DNA of 64,000 nucleotides, from assembly GCF_014635305.1 (NCBI RefSeq), contig NZ_BMCS01000001.1:806001-870000 (forward strand), in the 5' to 3' direction. The DNA comes from Williamsia phyllosphaerae (GTDB taxonomy: Bacteria; Actinomycetota; Actinomycetes; Mycobacteriales; Mycobacteriaceae). Every line of letters begins with the position of its first letter. Within the stretch, counting starts at the first letter, position 1. Under the pieces are notes generated by a model. It was given only the letters and a program-made list of their open reading frames with translations. It made no database searches and was not told the origin of the DNA. The position numbers and the translations under genes are program-made. Positions 47,909-58,716 of this stretch are shown one piece after another.

Positions 47909-48736
47909 TCACTTCGCGCCGAACCCCAGATCCCGGAGCACGCCGGTCCCGGTCGTGCCCAGCACCTCCTGGATGAACGTCGCCGCGGCCCCGGCGTTCT
48001 TCGAGTCCTTCACGGTCGCGATCGGGTACGAGTTGACGACCGCCGCGAACGCGGGATCGTTCACCGTTGCCACCTTCGACCCCGCCGCCTTGGCGTCGGA
48101 GGTGTAGACGAGACCGGCGTCGGCCTGGCCCGAGGTCACCTTGGACACCACACCGGTCACGGACGTCTCCTCGCTGGCGGGTGTGATGTCGACGCCGGCG
48201 ATGCGCTCCACCTGGGCGGCGGCGTTGCCGCACGGGACCGCGACCGCGCACAGCACCGTGGTGACACCCGGCTTCGCGAGGTCGGCCACCGAGGTGACCT
48301 TCTTGGGATTGCCCGGCGCGGTGATGATCGTCAACACGTTCTTCGCGAAGATCTGCGGGTCGACGGCCTGATCGCCGAGGCTCGTCATGGTCTTCTGGTC
48401 GGCGGTGGCGATCACGTCGGCGGTCGCGCCCTGCTTGATCTGGGTGACCAGCGACGACGACCCGTCGAAGTTCAGCTTCACGGTGACCTCGGGATGCGCC
48501 TTCATGTAGTCGTCGGCGATCTCGGTGAAGCCCTTCTTCAGCGACGCCGCCGCGAACACCGACAGCGTCGTCGACGACGCCGCCGACGAACTCCCGCCCG
48601 CGGATCCGGACGCGACCGGACCGGCGGCGTTCTCGGAGTCCGACGAACACCCGGCGGTCAGAGCGAATCCAACGGCCGCGACACCCGCCAGGGCGGCGAT
48701 CCGGATGAGCGGTCGTGTGGTGAATGACAGTGTCAC
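47909..48736 (-). CDS. modA: molybdate-binding lipoprotein
   Basis: 275 residues. Signal peptide with lipobox LTAGC, acylated Cys30, then a Ser/Gly linker and the solute-binding domain with FAAASLKKGFTEIADDY, SSSLVTQIKQGA and GQADAGLVYTSDAKA. Captures molybdate or tungstate outside the membrane. Its ATG overlaps the stop of the HTH-Mop gene. Confidence 0.96.
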   Translation of the reverse strand: MTLSFTTRPLIRIAALAGVAAVGFALTAGCSSDSENAAGPVASGSAGGSSSAASSTTLSVFAAASLKKGFTEIADDYMKAHPEVTVKLNFDGSSSLVTQIKQGATADVIATADQKTMTSLGDQAVDPQIFAKNVLTIITAPGNPKKVTSVADLAKPGVTTVLCAVAVPCGNAAAQVERIAGVDITPASEETSVTGVVSKVTSGQADAGLVYTSDAKAAGSKVATVNDPAFAAVVNSYPIATVKDSKNAGAAATFIQEVLGTTGTGVLRDLGFGAK

Positions 48737-49152
48737 TGTTCCTCTTTCGTGGATGTGTCCGGTCGTTCGACGATGACGGTGGTGGCCTTGACGACCGCAG
48801 CGGCGACAACACCGACCCGCAGATCCAGATCACCGACGGCGTCGGTGCTCATCAACGACGTGACCTCGAAGGGGCCGCACTGCATGGTCACCTGCGACAT
48901 GACCGTGTCGGAGCGGACCGCGGTCACCAGACCGACGAACCGATTGCGGGCCGAGCTCTCCACGCCGGTGCCGTCGGCGGCCGGTTCGGGTGCCCGCCCG
49001 CGGGCGAGTTCGGCCAGCTCCGCGCCGTCGACGACGGCGCGACCGGACGTGTCGGTACTCCCGCTCAAATCGCCGCTCGCCACCCAGCGCCGCACGGTGT
49101 CGTCGCTGACCCCGAGCAGTTCAGCCGCCCGGCGGATCCTGATCTGGGTCAT
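48733..49152 (-). CDS. HTH-Mop molybdate-responsive protein
   Basis: 139 residues from MTQIRIRR. N-terminal MerR/excisionase-like HTH (AAELLGVSDDTVRRWVASG), then one Mop domain with SARNRFVGLVTAVRSD, VTSLMST and VVKATTVIVE. This is a minimal ModE-like molybdate sensor, probably regulating its own operon. First gene of modABC with a four-base overlap into modA. Confidence 0.9.
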   Translation of the reverse strand: MTQIRIRRAAELLGVSDDTVRRWVASGDLSGSTDTSGRAVVDGAELAELARGRAPEPAADGTGVESSARNRFVGLVTAVRSDTVMSQVTMQCGPFEVTSLMSTDAVGDLDLRVGVVAAAVVKATTVIVERPDTSTKEEQ

Positions 49153-49184
49153 CACACCTCGTTGTCGTCGCATCTGCGGTTCTT

Positions 49185-49203
49185 TGCGGACATCGTATCC
49201 GCA
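49185..49203. promoter_or_regulatory. dyad upstream of the mod operon
   Basis: tgcggacatcgtatccgca has perfect 6-bp arms and a 7-base spacer, 33 bases upstream of the HTH-Mop start and inside the surE/mod divergent interval. It is the best candidate operator for the molybdate sensor. Confidence 0.5.
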
Positions 49204-49288
49204 CGTGCGAACTCGCGGCGTCACGGTTGCCACGTCTCGTGCTGACAGGACGGCAGCACGGCGTGGGCGTCGGCTAGCGTCGGGGACC

Positions 49289-50074
49289 ATGAGCCTGCGG
49301 ATCCTGCTGACCAACGACGACGGGTGGGCCGCCCCCGGTATCCGCGCCCTGGAGGCTGGGTTGCGCGCCGCGGGCCATGAGGTGTTCACCATCGCGCCGG
49401 CCGAGAACCAGAGCGGCGCGAGTGCCCGTATCGGCGCCACCGGCAAGCTGACCGTCATGCGGCCCGACGGGCACGACAACGTCTGGGCCGTGTCCGGTTC
49501 GCCTGCGGACTCGGTGATCTTCGGTCTGTCGCACGTCCTGTCCGAGACGCCACCCGACATCGTCGTCTCCGGCGCCAACGCGGGCGCGAACGCCGGTCAG
49601 GCGGTGCACTTCTCGGGCACGGTCGGCGCAGCCGTCTGCGCCACCAGTTTCGGGGTCCCGGCCATCGCGGTCTCCACCGACCTCGCGTGGGACCACGCCG
49701 CGGAACTCGCCGACTTCGACACGACCACGCGTGTCACAGTGGCTCTTTTCGAGTGGGGCACCCCCGCCGACCTCGTCCACGAGGGAACCGTCCTCAACGT
49801 CAACGTCCCTGCTCCCGGACATGAGCGGACGCCGGAACTCGCTGCGACACAACCCGACCGACTCCCGATGGGCCGCATGGGCTACAGCGAGGGCGAGGGC
49901 GACGGCGAGTTCGCACTCACCTTCGCCCCCGGCCCGCCCGCCGAGGAGGGCACCGACACCGCGGCGGTCAAGTCGGGGCTGGTAAGCCTGAGTGCCGTGG
50001 CGGTGACCGGCCATCTCGACGACAGCGTCGCGGCCCACCTGGAGCGCGTGGCCTCCGCCGACCTGACGCTCTGA
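49289..50074 (+). CDS. surE: 5'/3'-nucleotidase SurE
   Basis: 261 residues from MSLRILLTNDDGW, whose Asp10-Asp11 bind the metal. NQSGASA, SGSPADSV and VVSGANAGAN complete the SurE active site. It dephosphorylates nucleoside monophosphates and aids stationary survival. A longer in-frame reading upstream overlaps the mod operon antisense and is rejected. Confidence 0.96.
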   Translation: MSLRILLTNDDGWAAPGIRALEAGLRAAGHEVFTIAPAENQSGASARIGATGKLTVMRPDGHDNVWAVSGSPADSVIFGLSHVLSETPPDIVVSGANAGANAGQAVHFSGTVGAAVCATSFGVPAIAVSTDLAWDHAAELADFDTTTRVTVALFEWGTPADLVHEGTVLNVNVPAPGHERTPELAATQPDRLPMGRMGYSEGEGDGEFALTFAPGPPAEEGTDTAAVKSGLVSLSAVAVTGHLDDSVAAHLERVASADLTL

Positions 50075-50138
50075 ACCGGAGTTGCCGTTTTGGCAAAGAG
50101 AGTTGCCTCCGAGGGTCAGTGGCGGCACGCTCGGTGGT

Positions 50139-50789
50139 GTGCATGACTTCGATCAGACGTATTGGGAAACCCACTGGCGCGAATCCCCGCTGCCCACCGC
50201 AGGGTCCCGCGTCCCACCTCCGAATCCGTACGTCGTCGACGAGACGCGTGACCTGACCCCGGGAACAGCGCTCGACGCCGGGTGCGGCGTCGGCTCGGAG
50301 GCCATCTGGCTCGCCGGTCAGGGCTGGAAGGTGACCGGCGTCGACATCTCAGCGACCGCGTTGGAGGCGGCGGCCGACCGAGCGCACGCCGCTGCGGTGT
50401 CGGAGAAGATCGAGTGGATCGAGGCCGACGCGAGCGCATGGGAGCCGTCGCAGCGCTGGGATCTGGTGATGACCAACTATGCCCATCCGGCGATCCCACA
50501 GCTGGATTTCTATCTCCGACTGGCGCAGTGGGTCGCGCCCGGCGGCACCATCCTGATCGTCGGCCACCGCAGTGGCGACCACGACCACGGCTCACATGAC
50601 GAGGCGGGTCACCCGCCACACGAGGCCACCGCGACGCTCGACGGCATCACGAGTCGTCTCGACGCGGCGATCTGGCGGATCGAGACGGCCGCTGATCGCA
50701 CCCGGAACACCGGCGGTGGCCACGCGCACTCAGGAACACTGCACGACGTGGTCGTCCGGGCCACGCGCCGCGCGGACGATCACCAGTAG
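50139..50789 (+). CDS. class I SAM-dependent methyltransferase
   Basis: 216 residues from GTG (VHDFDQTYW); an upstream TTG at 50082 is less likely. SAM site ALDAGCGVGSEAIWLA and VTGVDISATAL, with DLVMTNY as the post-II motif. The His-rich loop GDHDHGSHDEAGHPPH is unusual and could bind metal. It resembles the TehB/thiopurine-type small methyltransferases. Its end overlaps acrA1 by ten bases. Confidence 0.85.
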   Translation: MHDFDQTYWETHWRESPLPTAGSRVPPPNPYVVDETRDLTPGTALDAGCGVGSEAIWLAGQGWKVTGVDISATALEAAADRAHAAAVSEKIEWIEADASAWEPSQRWDLVMTNYAHPAIPQLDFYLRLAQWVAPGGTILIVGHRSGDHDHGSHDEAGHPPHEATATLDGITSRLDAAIWRIETAADRTRNTGGGHAHSGTLHDVVVRATRRADDHQ

Positions 50790-52786
50790 ACGCCGGGCAC
50801 CAGTCGCGCGATCCGCTTGGCCGACTTCGGCAGTCCTGCGTTCTGTATCGACGCCGGGACCGGCGACTTCTTCGACTTCCCGGATTCGGTGGCCGGATCG
50901 GGTGCTTCGCCCTTGGCCGCCATGGATTCCGGGAACAGCCGGTACGCCTGGTGGAGTAGAGCGTTCTTGAACCTCGGCGCGAACAGCCCGGTGAACTCAG
51001 CGATGGTGCCGACCGGGGTGTCGATGCGCACCGGACGCTTCTCCATCGCCCGGATCACCATCTCCGCGGCGTCATCCGGCGACGACGTCGGCATCGACTG
51101 GTAGATCGTGGTCGGTGCGATCATCGGCGTCCGGACGAGCGGCATCTTGATCGAGGTGAAGGTGATGCCGTCGTCGTGGACCTCGGAGGCGATGACGTCG
51201 CTGAACGCATCGAGCGCGGCCTTGCTCGCCACGTAGGCCGAGAACCGCGGGACCTTGGTCTGCACACCGATCGACGAGATGTTGACGACGTGGCCGAATC
51301 GTCGTTCCCGCATGCTCGGCAACAATGCCAGCACCAGGCGCACGGCACCGAAGTAGTTCACCGACATGGTGCGCTCGTAGTCGTGCATCCGGTCGGTGGA
51401 CCGCACCACACCGCGTCGGATCGATCGACCGGCGTTGTTGACCAGGTAGTCGACGTGATCATGTTCGTCCAGAACGGTTTTCACCATCGTCTCCACCGAC
51501 TCGGTGTCGGTGATGTCGCACGGGTACCCGTGTGCGTCGCCGCCCTCCGCGCGGATCTCGGCCACCGCGGTCTCGAGGTCCTCGACGCCACGCGCCACCA
51601 GGATCACGCGTGCGCCGCGCTTGGCGGCCTTGTGCGCGGTGGCCAGTCCGATGCCCGACGATCCGCCGGTGATCATCACCCGACGACCGGCCAGCTCACC
51701 CGCGGGACTGGGGCGCCGCGCGCGGTTCGGGTCGAGGTTGTCGTACCAGTACTCCCACAGCACGTCGGCGTAGTCGGTGAACTCGGGCACCGACAAACCG
51801 CTGCCCGCCAACGCCTTCTGCGTCTCCGTGGAGGTGAAGACCGACGGGAAGGTCAGGTGGTCGATGACCACCGGCGGCACGCCGAGCTGATCGAGCACGA
51901 GGTCGCGCGCGATCTTGAGGCCGGGCAGCTCGCTCAACCGCAGGGCCGGACCCGCGATCGCCTCGGGTACCGAGCCGACGGCCATCGGGGCGCCGGCCGC
52001 GGCCGCGAGCGCACCGTAGATCTCGCGCGTCGACTGCGGACGCGGGTTGACGAGGTGGAATGCGCGGCCGTCGAGGTCGTCGCCGTGCACGAGCTCGACC
52101 ATCGCCGCGGCGACGTAGTCGACCGGGACCACGTTGGTGTTGCCGATCTCGGGGACCAGCGTCGGCAGCAGCGAGGGCAGCGCTCCGAGCAGGCGCAGCG
52201 CGGTGAAGAAGTAGTACGGGCCGTCGATCTTGTCCATCTCGCCGGTCACCGAGTCGCCGACCACGATCGCCGGGCGGTATACCCGCCAGCGCAGCCCCTC
52301 CGCGTCGCGGACCATCTTCTCCGCGGTGAACTTGGTCGCGTGGTACGGCGACGGCAGCCCCTGACCGAGGTCGAAGTCGTCCTCGGTGAACTTCCCGACG
52401 TGGTCACCGGCCACCGCGACCGACGACACGTGGTGCAGGGTGGCGTCGAGACGCAGCGCGAGGTCGATGACCGCGCGGGTGCCGTTGACGTTGGCGGCCT
52501 CGGACTCGGCGGCGCTGGCGGTCATGTCGTAGACCGCACCGAGATGGATGATGTGGTCGGCATCCGGGGTGTCGTCCCCCAGGCCGAGTCCGGGCTGCGT
52601 CAGGTCCCCCACGAGCGGGGTGACGCGCTCACCACCGAGCCACGTCGCGGCGAGTCGTTCGATCCGCGGCACCGACGACGACCGCACGAGTGCGTACACC
52701 TGCGCCGCGGGCTCGCGTTCGAGCAGGCGGGCGACCACTCGGCGACCGAGAAAGCCGGTCGCACCGGTGACGATATAAGTGGACAT
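50780..52786 (-). CDS. acrA1: two-domain fatty acyl-CoA reductase, AcrA1-like
   Basis: 668 residues from MSTYIVTG with GGAGG just upstream. N-terminal extended SDR domain: TGATGFLG (7-14) and YHATKFTAE as the active YxxxK; it reduces acyl-CoA to aldehyde. C-terminal classical SDR: ITGGSSGIGLA (near 370), NNAGRS, Ser in NISSIG and YVASK. From memory this is the layout of mycobacterial Rv3391/AcrA1, which makes fatty alcohol for wax esters. A storage-lipid role is plausible. Confidence 0.88.
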   Translation of the reverse strand: MSTYIVTGATGFLGRRVVARLLEREPAAQVYALVRSSSVPRIERLAATWLGGERVTPLVGDLTQPGLGLGDDTPDADHIIHLGAVYDMTASAAESEAANVNGTRAVIDLALRLDATLHHVSSVAVAGDHVGKFTEDDFDLGQGLPSPYHATKFTAEKMVRDAEGLRWRVYRPAIVVGDSVTGEMDKIDGPYYFFTALRLLGALPSLLPTLVPEIGNTNVVPVDYVAAAMVELVHGDDLDGRAFHLVNPRPQSTREIYGALAAAAGAPMAVGSVPEAIAGPALRLSELPGLKIARDLVLDQLGVPPVVIDHLTFPSVFTSTETQKALAGSGLSVPEFTDYADVLWEYWYDNLDPNRARRPSPAGELAGRRVMITGGSSGIGLATAHKAAKRGARVILVARGVEDLETAVAEIRAEGGDAHGYPCDITDTESVETMVKTVLDEHDHVDYLVNNAGRSIRRGVVRSTDRMHDYERTMSVNYFGAVRLVLALLPSMRERRFGHVVNISSIGVQTKVPRFSAYVASKAALDAFSDVIASEVHDDGITFTSIKMPLVRTPMIAPTTIYQSMPTSSPDDAAEMVIRAMEKRPVRIDTPVGTIAEFTGLFAPRFKNALLHQAYRLFPESMAAKGEAPDPATESGKSKKSPVPASIQNAGLPKSAKRIARLVPGVYW

Positions 52787-52847
52787 CAGACCTCCGCGTC
52801 GGGATTCGATTTCGCCAGTCCATGGTGGCGCATCGACCGCCTTCGCG

Positions 52848-53258
52848 TCAGCGAGTCGCGATATGTGACCGCTGGTCGAACCGATCCTGCGCATCGACCA
52901 CCGTCTCGATGTGCTGGGTGGTCCACCCGTAGAGGGCGAGCATCGGTTCGTACAGGGAGGATCCCAACGACGTCAGCTGATAGGTGACGGCGACGGGTCC
53001 GCTCGTCGCGACGGTGCGTTCGATCATGCCGTTGCGTTCGAGTCCACGCAGGGTGCTCGTCAGCACCTTCTGCGAGATGCCGTCCACACGACGGCGTAGT
53101 TCGTTGAATCTGCTCGGCCCCTCGTCCAGGACGCAGATCACCAGAACGGTCCACTTGTCGGCGATCTGGTCGAGGAGTAGCCGTGCCGGACAATCCCGTT
53201 GCAGCGCCGACATAGAGGCCGGCGCCGCGGCCACCTGGGGGATACCTGGTGAGGTCAT
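52848..53258 (-). CDS. HxlR-family regulator
   Basis: 136 residues. The winged HTH carries CPARLLLDQIADKWTVLVI and FNELRRRVDGISQKVLTSTL, the HxlR signature. The family often senses thiol stress or aldehydes. It is divergent from an MBL hydrolase with 43 bases between starts, and upstream of acrA1 by 61 bases on the same strand. Confidence 0.93.
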   Translation of the reverse strand: MTSPGIPQVAAAPASMSALQRDCPARLLLDQIADKWTVLVICVLDEGPSRFNELRRRVDGISQKVLTSTLRGLERNGMIERTVATSGPVAVTYQLTSLGSSLYEPMLALYGWTTQHIETVVDAQDRFDQRSHIATR

Positions 53259-53301
53259 GGTTTCTATTTAACACCACGTTCCTAACGGATACCGTGGAGG
53301 C

Positions 53302-54201
53302 ATGCCAACCACCAGTCCCATCCCGTTCACCAGCGCAGTCCACTGGCCCGTCGGCCGTCAGACGTTCACCTCGGTCAGCGACGGCTACTTCCAGACCGAC
53401 CTCTTCGTCTTCCCCACCTTCGACCGCGACGTGGCCGGTGGCCTGCAGCGTGCCGCCCACCGGAGGACCGAGCCCCGGATCTCGCACAACATGTATGTGG
53501 TCCGGGGCCCAGACCACGCGCCGGTGCTCATCGACGCGGGGATGGGAGACGGGTGGGGGCCCACCATGGGGCATCTGCCGTTGGCGTTGTCGTCGATCGG
53601 TGTCGGCGCCGACGAGGTCGGCACGGTGTTGCTCACACATCTCCATCTCGACCACTGCGCCGGCCTGACCGACCGGGACGGCACGGCTCGTTTCCCGAAC
53701 GCGGAGTTGGTCGTGCACGCCGCCGAGGTCGAGTACTGGCTCGAGGGAGACAGCGCGACGCCGTCCGACGACGACCCACCCTGGGCGGAGTCGGTCACCC
53801 GGCGGGGCGCCGCTGCGGCGGTGGCCCCCTATCGAGATCGGCTGCGCACCTTCGACTGCGAGCAGCTCGTCGTTCCGGGCATCACCGCCGTTCCCTTGAT
53901 CGGACACACCCCCGGGCACAGCGGATACCGGGTGGGCACCGGCTCCGACTCCATCCTGGTCGTCGGCGACATCGTGCACGTCCCCGCCGTCCAGGGCCCA
54001 CGGCCGGACGCCTCCGTCATCTTCGACGTCGATCCCGACGCCGCAGTGCACGCGCGCAAGACGTTGTTCGTCGAGGCCGACCGCGACGAGTTCCGTATCG
54101 CAGGCGCCCACACCGAGTTCCCCGGTGTCAGCCTCGTGCGGCGCACCGGGGACGGCTACCAGATCGTTCCCGACCTGTGGGTCGGGTCGATCGGCGCGTG
54201 A
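53302..54201 (+). CDS. MBL-fold metallo-hydrolase
   Basis: 299 residues. Zinc site THLHLDHCAG (HxHxDH), further metal ligands in GHTPGHSGY and VVGDIVH, and a C-terminal GAHTEFPG. AHL-lactonase-like or thioesterase/hydroxyacylglutathione-type activity is possible; nothing settles it. Likely controlled by the divergent HxlR protein. Confidence 0.9.
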   Translation: MPTTSPIPFTSAVHWPVGRQTFTSVSDGYFQTDLFVFPTFDRDVAGGLQRAAHRRTEPRISHNMYVVRGPDHAPVLIDAGMGDGWGPTMGHLPLALSSIGVGADEVGTVLLTHLHLDHCAGLTDRDGTARFPNAELVVHAAEVEYWLEGDSATPSDDDPPWAESVTRRGAAAAVAPYRDRLRTFDCEQLVVPGITAVPLIGHTPGHSGYRVGTGSDSILVVGDIVHVPAVQGPRPDASVIFDVDPDAAVHARKTLFVEADRDEFRIAGAHTEFPGVSLVRRTGDGYQIVPDLWVGSIGA

Positions 54202-54207
54202 CGCAGG

Positions 54208-54321
54208 TCAGACCGGTGACAGCCGGAAGATCGGGAACTGCCGACCGTGTGCCCGGGTGGTGTAGACGTCGAAGGCGGCCGACGCGGCGCGGAACTGGTG
54301 CCGCAACTCGTCCCAGCCTCC
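54208..54321 (-). pseudogene. possible C-terminal gene remnant
   Basis: On the minus strand a 37-codon open stretch reads like the end of a real protein (WDELRHQFRAASAAFDVYTT, then RAHGRQFPIFRLSPV, stop). An in-frame stop lies just before it and there is no start with a ribosome site. I cannot name the family. Codon use is like the neighbours. The rest of this 169-base gap shows nothing else. Confidence 0.35.
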
Positions 54322-54370
54322 TCATTGTTGGGCAGTCTCTGCCGATGATCAGTTCTCTCGACGAGTTCGC

Positions 54371-54796
54371 TCACGCCCCGCCGGCTCGGGGTACAAAAAA
54401 TGCGTTCATGCCCTCGACGTCGGACAGGTAGGTCTCCACACCGACAATCTGATCGTCGACGACGCGACACACGGTCGAGAGATGTTCGTCCAGAACGGCA
54501 TCCGGCCGCTGCGCCGTGTTGTGCAAGGCGAGTGCCATGTTGTCCCGACTCAGCAGGATGTGCTCGAGGGTGAACGTCAGTCCGTAACTCGCGATGAGCT
54601 CCGCGCGTTCGATGACGGCGTCGATGCCGACTGCCGGCCCGGAGATGGTGTTGTCGCCGGGCAGCACCCACGTCACTTCCGGACTCATGATCGTTCGGAG
54701 AAGAGACCAGTCCTTGCTGGTCAATGCCCGATGGAAGGTGACTGCGAGCCGGTGTTGGATCGATTCGGCGGGGTCGGTCCGGGTGCTGGTCGTCAT
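54371..54796 (-). CDS. SnoaL/NTF2-like protein
   Basis: 141 residues from MTTSTRT, with AAGAGAGG upstream. The cone-shaped NTF2 fold is suggested by FHRALTSKDWSLLRTIMSPE and VWVLPGD-like VTWVLPGDN, typical of DUF4440/SnoaL small enzymes or binding proteins. Function unknown. It is divergent from an ArsR gene across a perfect palindrome and so is the likely target of that regulator. Confidence 0.85.
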   Translation of the reverse strand: MTTSTRTDPAESIQHRLAVTFHRALTSKDWSLLRTIMSPEVTWVLPGDNTISGPAVGIDAVIERAELIASYGLTFTLEHILLSRDNMALALHNTAQRPDAVLDEHLSTVCRVVDDQIVGVETYLSDVEGMNAFFVPRAGGA

Positions 54797-54816
54797 GGTG
54801 CGCCTCTCTTTTAAAG

Positions 54817-54834
54817 GTTCGAATCCATTCGAAC
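54817..54834. promoter_or_regulatory. ArsR operator
   Basis: gttcgaatccattcgaac is a perfect inverted repeat with 8-bp arms and 2-base spacer between the SnoaL-like and ArsR genes. A related half site, gttcaaat, lies at the ArsR start (54856-54863). Confidence 0.7.
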
Positions 54835-54861
54835 AGTAAGGGAGATTCGGCAACAGTTCAA

Positions 54862-55185
54862 ATGAAGTCGTACCCTTTGCTCATGGAGGATCTGAGGCAT
54901 CCCGGTCGCGACGAGCTACGTATCGAATCGGTGATCGCTGCGCTCGACCATCCGATCCGTCTGCGCGTGGTGCGCACTCTTGCGTCAGCCGAGCGCGAGA
55001 TGACCTGTACCGAGATCTTGCCGGACATGACCAAGAGCAGCGCGAGTCATCACTGGAAGGTTCTGCGCGAGAACGGGATCGTCGAGCAACGCCGCGACGG
55101 CCGGTTCCTGTTCCAACGTCTCCGTCGTGACGATCTCGACGCCCGCTTCCCCGGGATCATCGACGCGGTGATCGCACCCGCGTGA
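54862..55185 (+). CDS. ArsR-family repressor
   Basis: 107 residues (alternative ATG at 54883). Winged HTH: IAALDHPIRLRVVRTLAS, then MTKSSASHHWKVLRENGIV and EQRRDGRFLFQRL. No Cys-x-Cys metal site of the ArsR/SmtB type is seen, only a Cys in MTCTEI, so the signal may not be a metal. Probably autoregulates and controls the divergent SnoaL-like gene. Confidence 0.92.
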   Translation: MKSYPLLMEDLRHPGRDELRIESVIAALDHPIRLRVVRTLASAEREMTCTEILPDMTKSSASHHWKVLRENGIVEQRRDGRFLFQRLRRDDLDARFPGIIDAVIAPA

Positions 55186-55211
55186 CGTACGGGCTCGCCG
55201 CCAGCCGACCC

Positions 55212-55445
55212 TCACACGTGTGCGGACACTTCTTCGTCCGCCAATCGATTGTCACGCTTGCGCGTGACGATCGCATCGGCGAACCAGTAGATGAAGCAGC
55301 CCAGCAGGATCAGCGGGATCCAGAAATCATGACCGAAATCGCCGTCGACGGCGGACCACGTCGCATTGAACACCGAGACGATCACCAACAGCGCCAGGCC
55401 GGCCAGCCGGACCGTGAGCGGAATTCGATTCCTCAGAGACCACAT
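55212..55445 (-). CDS. small two-helix membrane protein
   Basis: 77 residues with two membrane segments (about 10-28 and 42-60), a basic start and a charged end. ATG at 55445 has AGGAG five bases upstream, inside the end of fumC; a GTG at 55451 overlaps the fumC stop. Coupling to fumC suggests co-expression. Unknown function. Confidence 0.65.
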   Translation of the reverse strand: MWSLRNRIPLTVRLAGLALLVIVSVFNATWSAVDGDFGHDFWIPLILLGCFIYWFADAIVTRKRDNRLADEEVSAHV

Positions 55446-55447
55446 GA

Positions 55448-56904
<1,457 letters not shown>

Positions 56905-56908
<4 letters not shown>

Positions 56909-58578
56909 CGGTCAGTCTCGAGGTCGAGATCGGGGTAGTCGGGCGTCCACATCGTGGCGTGCACCGCGCCCTCGAGGTCGTCGTGGGTACGGGTGGCGAC
57001 ACCGTCGTCGGCGGCGGCCCGGGCCACCGCAATGGCGACGATCGCCGAGGACGCCCGGAGGTCGTCCACCGGTGGAAGAAGGGACGCACCAGGGTCGCTG
57101 ACGTCGACCTGGCCTGCCACGGCATTCGCGGCCGCGAGCAACATCCCATCGGTCACGCGCGACGCGGCGGCGACGATCGTGCCCAAACCGAGCCCGGGAT
57201 AGAGCAGCGCGTTGTTGCCCTGACCGATCGTGTAGGTGACGCCGTCGTGGTCGACCGGATCGGCCGGGATGCCGGTGGCGATGAGCGCTGCACCGTCCGA
57301 CCAGGTGATGGCGTCATGCGGCATGACCTCGATACGGCTGGTCGGGTTGGACAGCGGCAGCAGGATCGGGCGGTCCACGCCCTCGCACAGCGCACGGACC
57401 ACATCTTTCGTGAACGCCCCACTCACGGTGGAGGTCCCGATGAGGATCGTGGGCTTGACCCGTTCGACGGTGGTCAGCAGATCAATTGGGCCGTCGCTCC
57501 ACCCGTCCACCTCGGACGTCGGCCGCGCGTAGGCCTGCTGATAGTCGGGCAGGTCGTCCATGTCGTCGGTGACCAGACCGTTCTTGTCGATCAACCACAC
57601 ACGTTCGCGCGCCTCCGACTCGGACAATCCGTCGCGGACCATCGCCGCCGAGATCTGATCCGCCATACCGGTTCCCGCGGTACCCGCGCCGAACACGACG
57701 AGACGTTGATCGGAGAACGATGATCCGGTGACCTTCAGTCCCGAGATCACCGCGGCCATCACGATCGCGCCGGTCCCCTGCATGTCGTCGTTGAAGATCC
57801 GGTGGTCGTCACCGTGCTCGACCAGGATGCGCCGGGCGTTGCTCGGGCCGAAGTCCTCGAAGTGCAGTAGCGCATTCGGGAACAGCTCGGTCGCGACGTC
57901 CAGATAGGTGGTGATGAGCTCGTCGTACCGTTCGCCGCGAACGCGGGGATGCCGGTTGCCGAGGTAGGCGGGATCGTCGAGCAGCTTCTGATTGTCGGTG
58001 CCCACGTCGAGATTCACCGCGATCACGCGGTTGGGGTCGATGCCGGCGGCAGCGGTGTAGATCGCGAGCTTGCCCACCGCGATGTCGGTGCCGTTGACCC
58101 CCCAGTCCCCGATACCGAGGATCTCCTCGGCGTCGGAACAGACGATCAGGTCCACGTCGTCGGGGCCGAGTTCCAGTGTCTCGAAGGCAGTCCGGACGTC
58201 CTCGATGCGGTCGACCGACAGATACACGGCACGAGACCTGCGATATTCGGTGCTCCAGTGCTCGATGGCGTCGCCGATGGTCGGGTCGTAGACGATGGGG
58301 AGCAATTCGGACAGGTGCTCGGTCAACAGTCGGAAGTAGAGCGTCTCGTTTCGGTCGTGCAGCGCGTTGAGATAGACGTACTTCGCCAGGTCATCGGGCT
58401 GCGCCGACAGCTGCACATAGGCTCGCGCGGCCTGCTCCGCGAGTGTCTCGACCGCGGCCGGGAGCCGGCCGGTCAAGCCGAGCGCACCCCGCTCCTCGGC
58501 CGAGAACGCCGTCCCCCGATTGCGGTGCGCATCGCGCAACACGCGCTGTCCTGTGTCCACGTCGACTCCCCTACTCAT
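56905..58578 (-). CDS. maeA: NAD-type malic enzyme
   Basis: 557 residues. Malate to pyruvate + CO2 with NAD(P)H. The chain has [19 protein letters not shown] near the start, [19 protein letters not shown] and [10 protein letters not shown], and the dinucleotide site [13 protein letters not shown]. Size and motifs match the mycobacterial Mez and E. coli SfcA group. First gene of the maeA-fumC unit. A 40-bp repeat lies 74 bases upstream. Confidence 0.95.
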
Positions 58579-58651
58579 GTTCGGAACGATCGAATACCGC
58601 CCCCGTCAATCACTTTCGACGTTATGTCCGCCGTGTCGGCTCGGCCACCTG

Positions 58652-58691
58652 GTTAGACGAAGGTGCAACCGGCCATAGCCAAAACGCACAG
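58652..58691 (-). promoter_or_regulatory. 40-bp repeat, copy 1 (maeA promoter)
   Basis: Runs from gttagacgaag to aaaacgcacag. It matches copy 2 (60176-60215) at 36 of 40 bases, with the stretch ggccatagccaaaacgcac identical. The position, 74 bases upstream of maeA, mirrors copy 2 upstream of the FAD gene. The core gg-ccatagcc dyad fits a LysR-type box. It follows the FAD gene's 3' end on the same strand. Confidence 0.7.
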
Positions 58692-58716
58692 TGTCACCGC
58701 GCGCGGCCCGAGACGC

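Noticed and set aside
50082..50096. Hairpin ttgcc-gtttt-ggcaa after surE as terminator
   Set aside because: Only 5-bp arms and no supporting tract.
54862..55185. Arsenic-resistance locus
   Set aside because: ArsR lacks the metal site and no ars pump or reductase is present.
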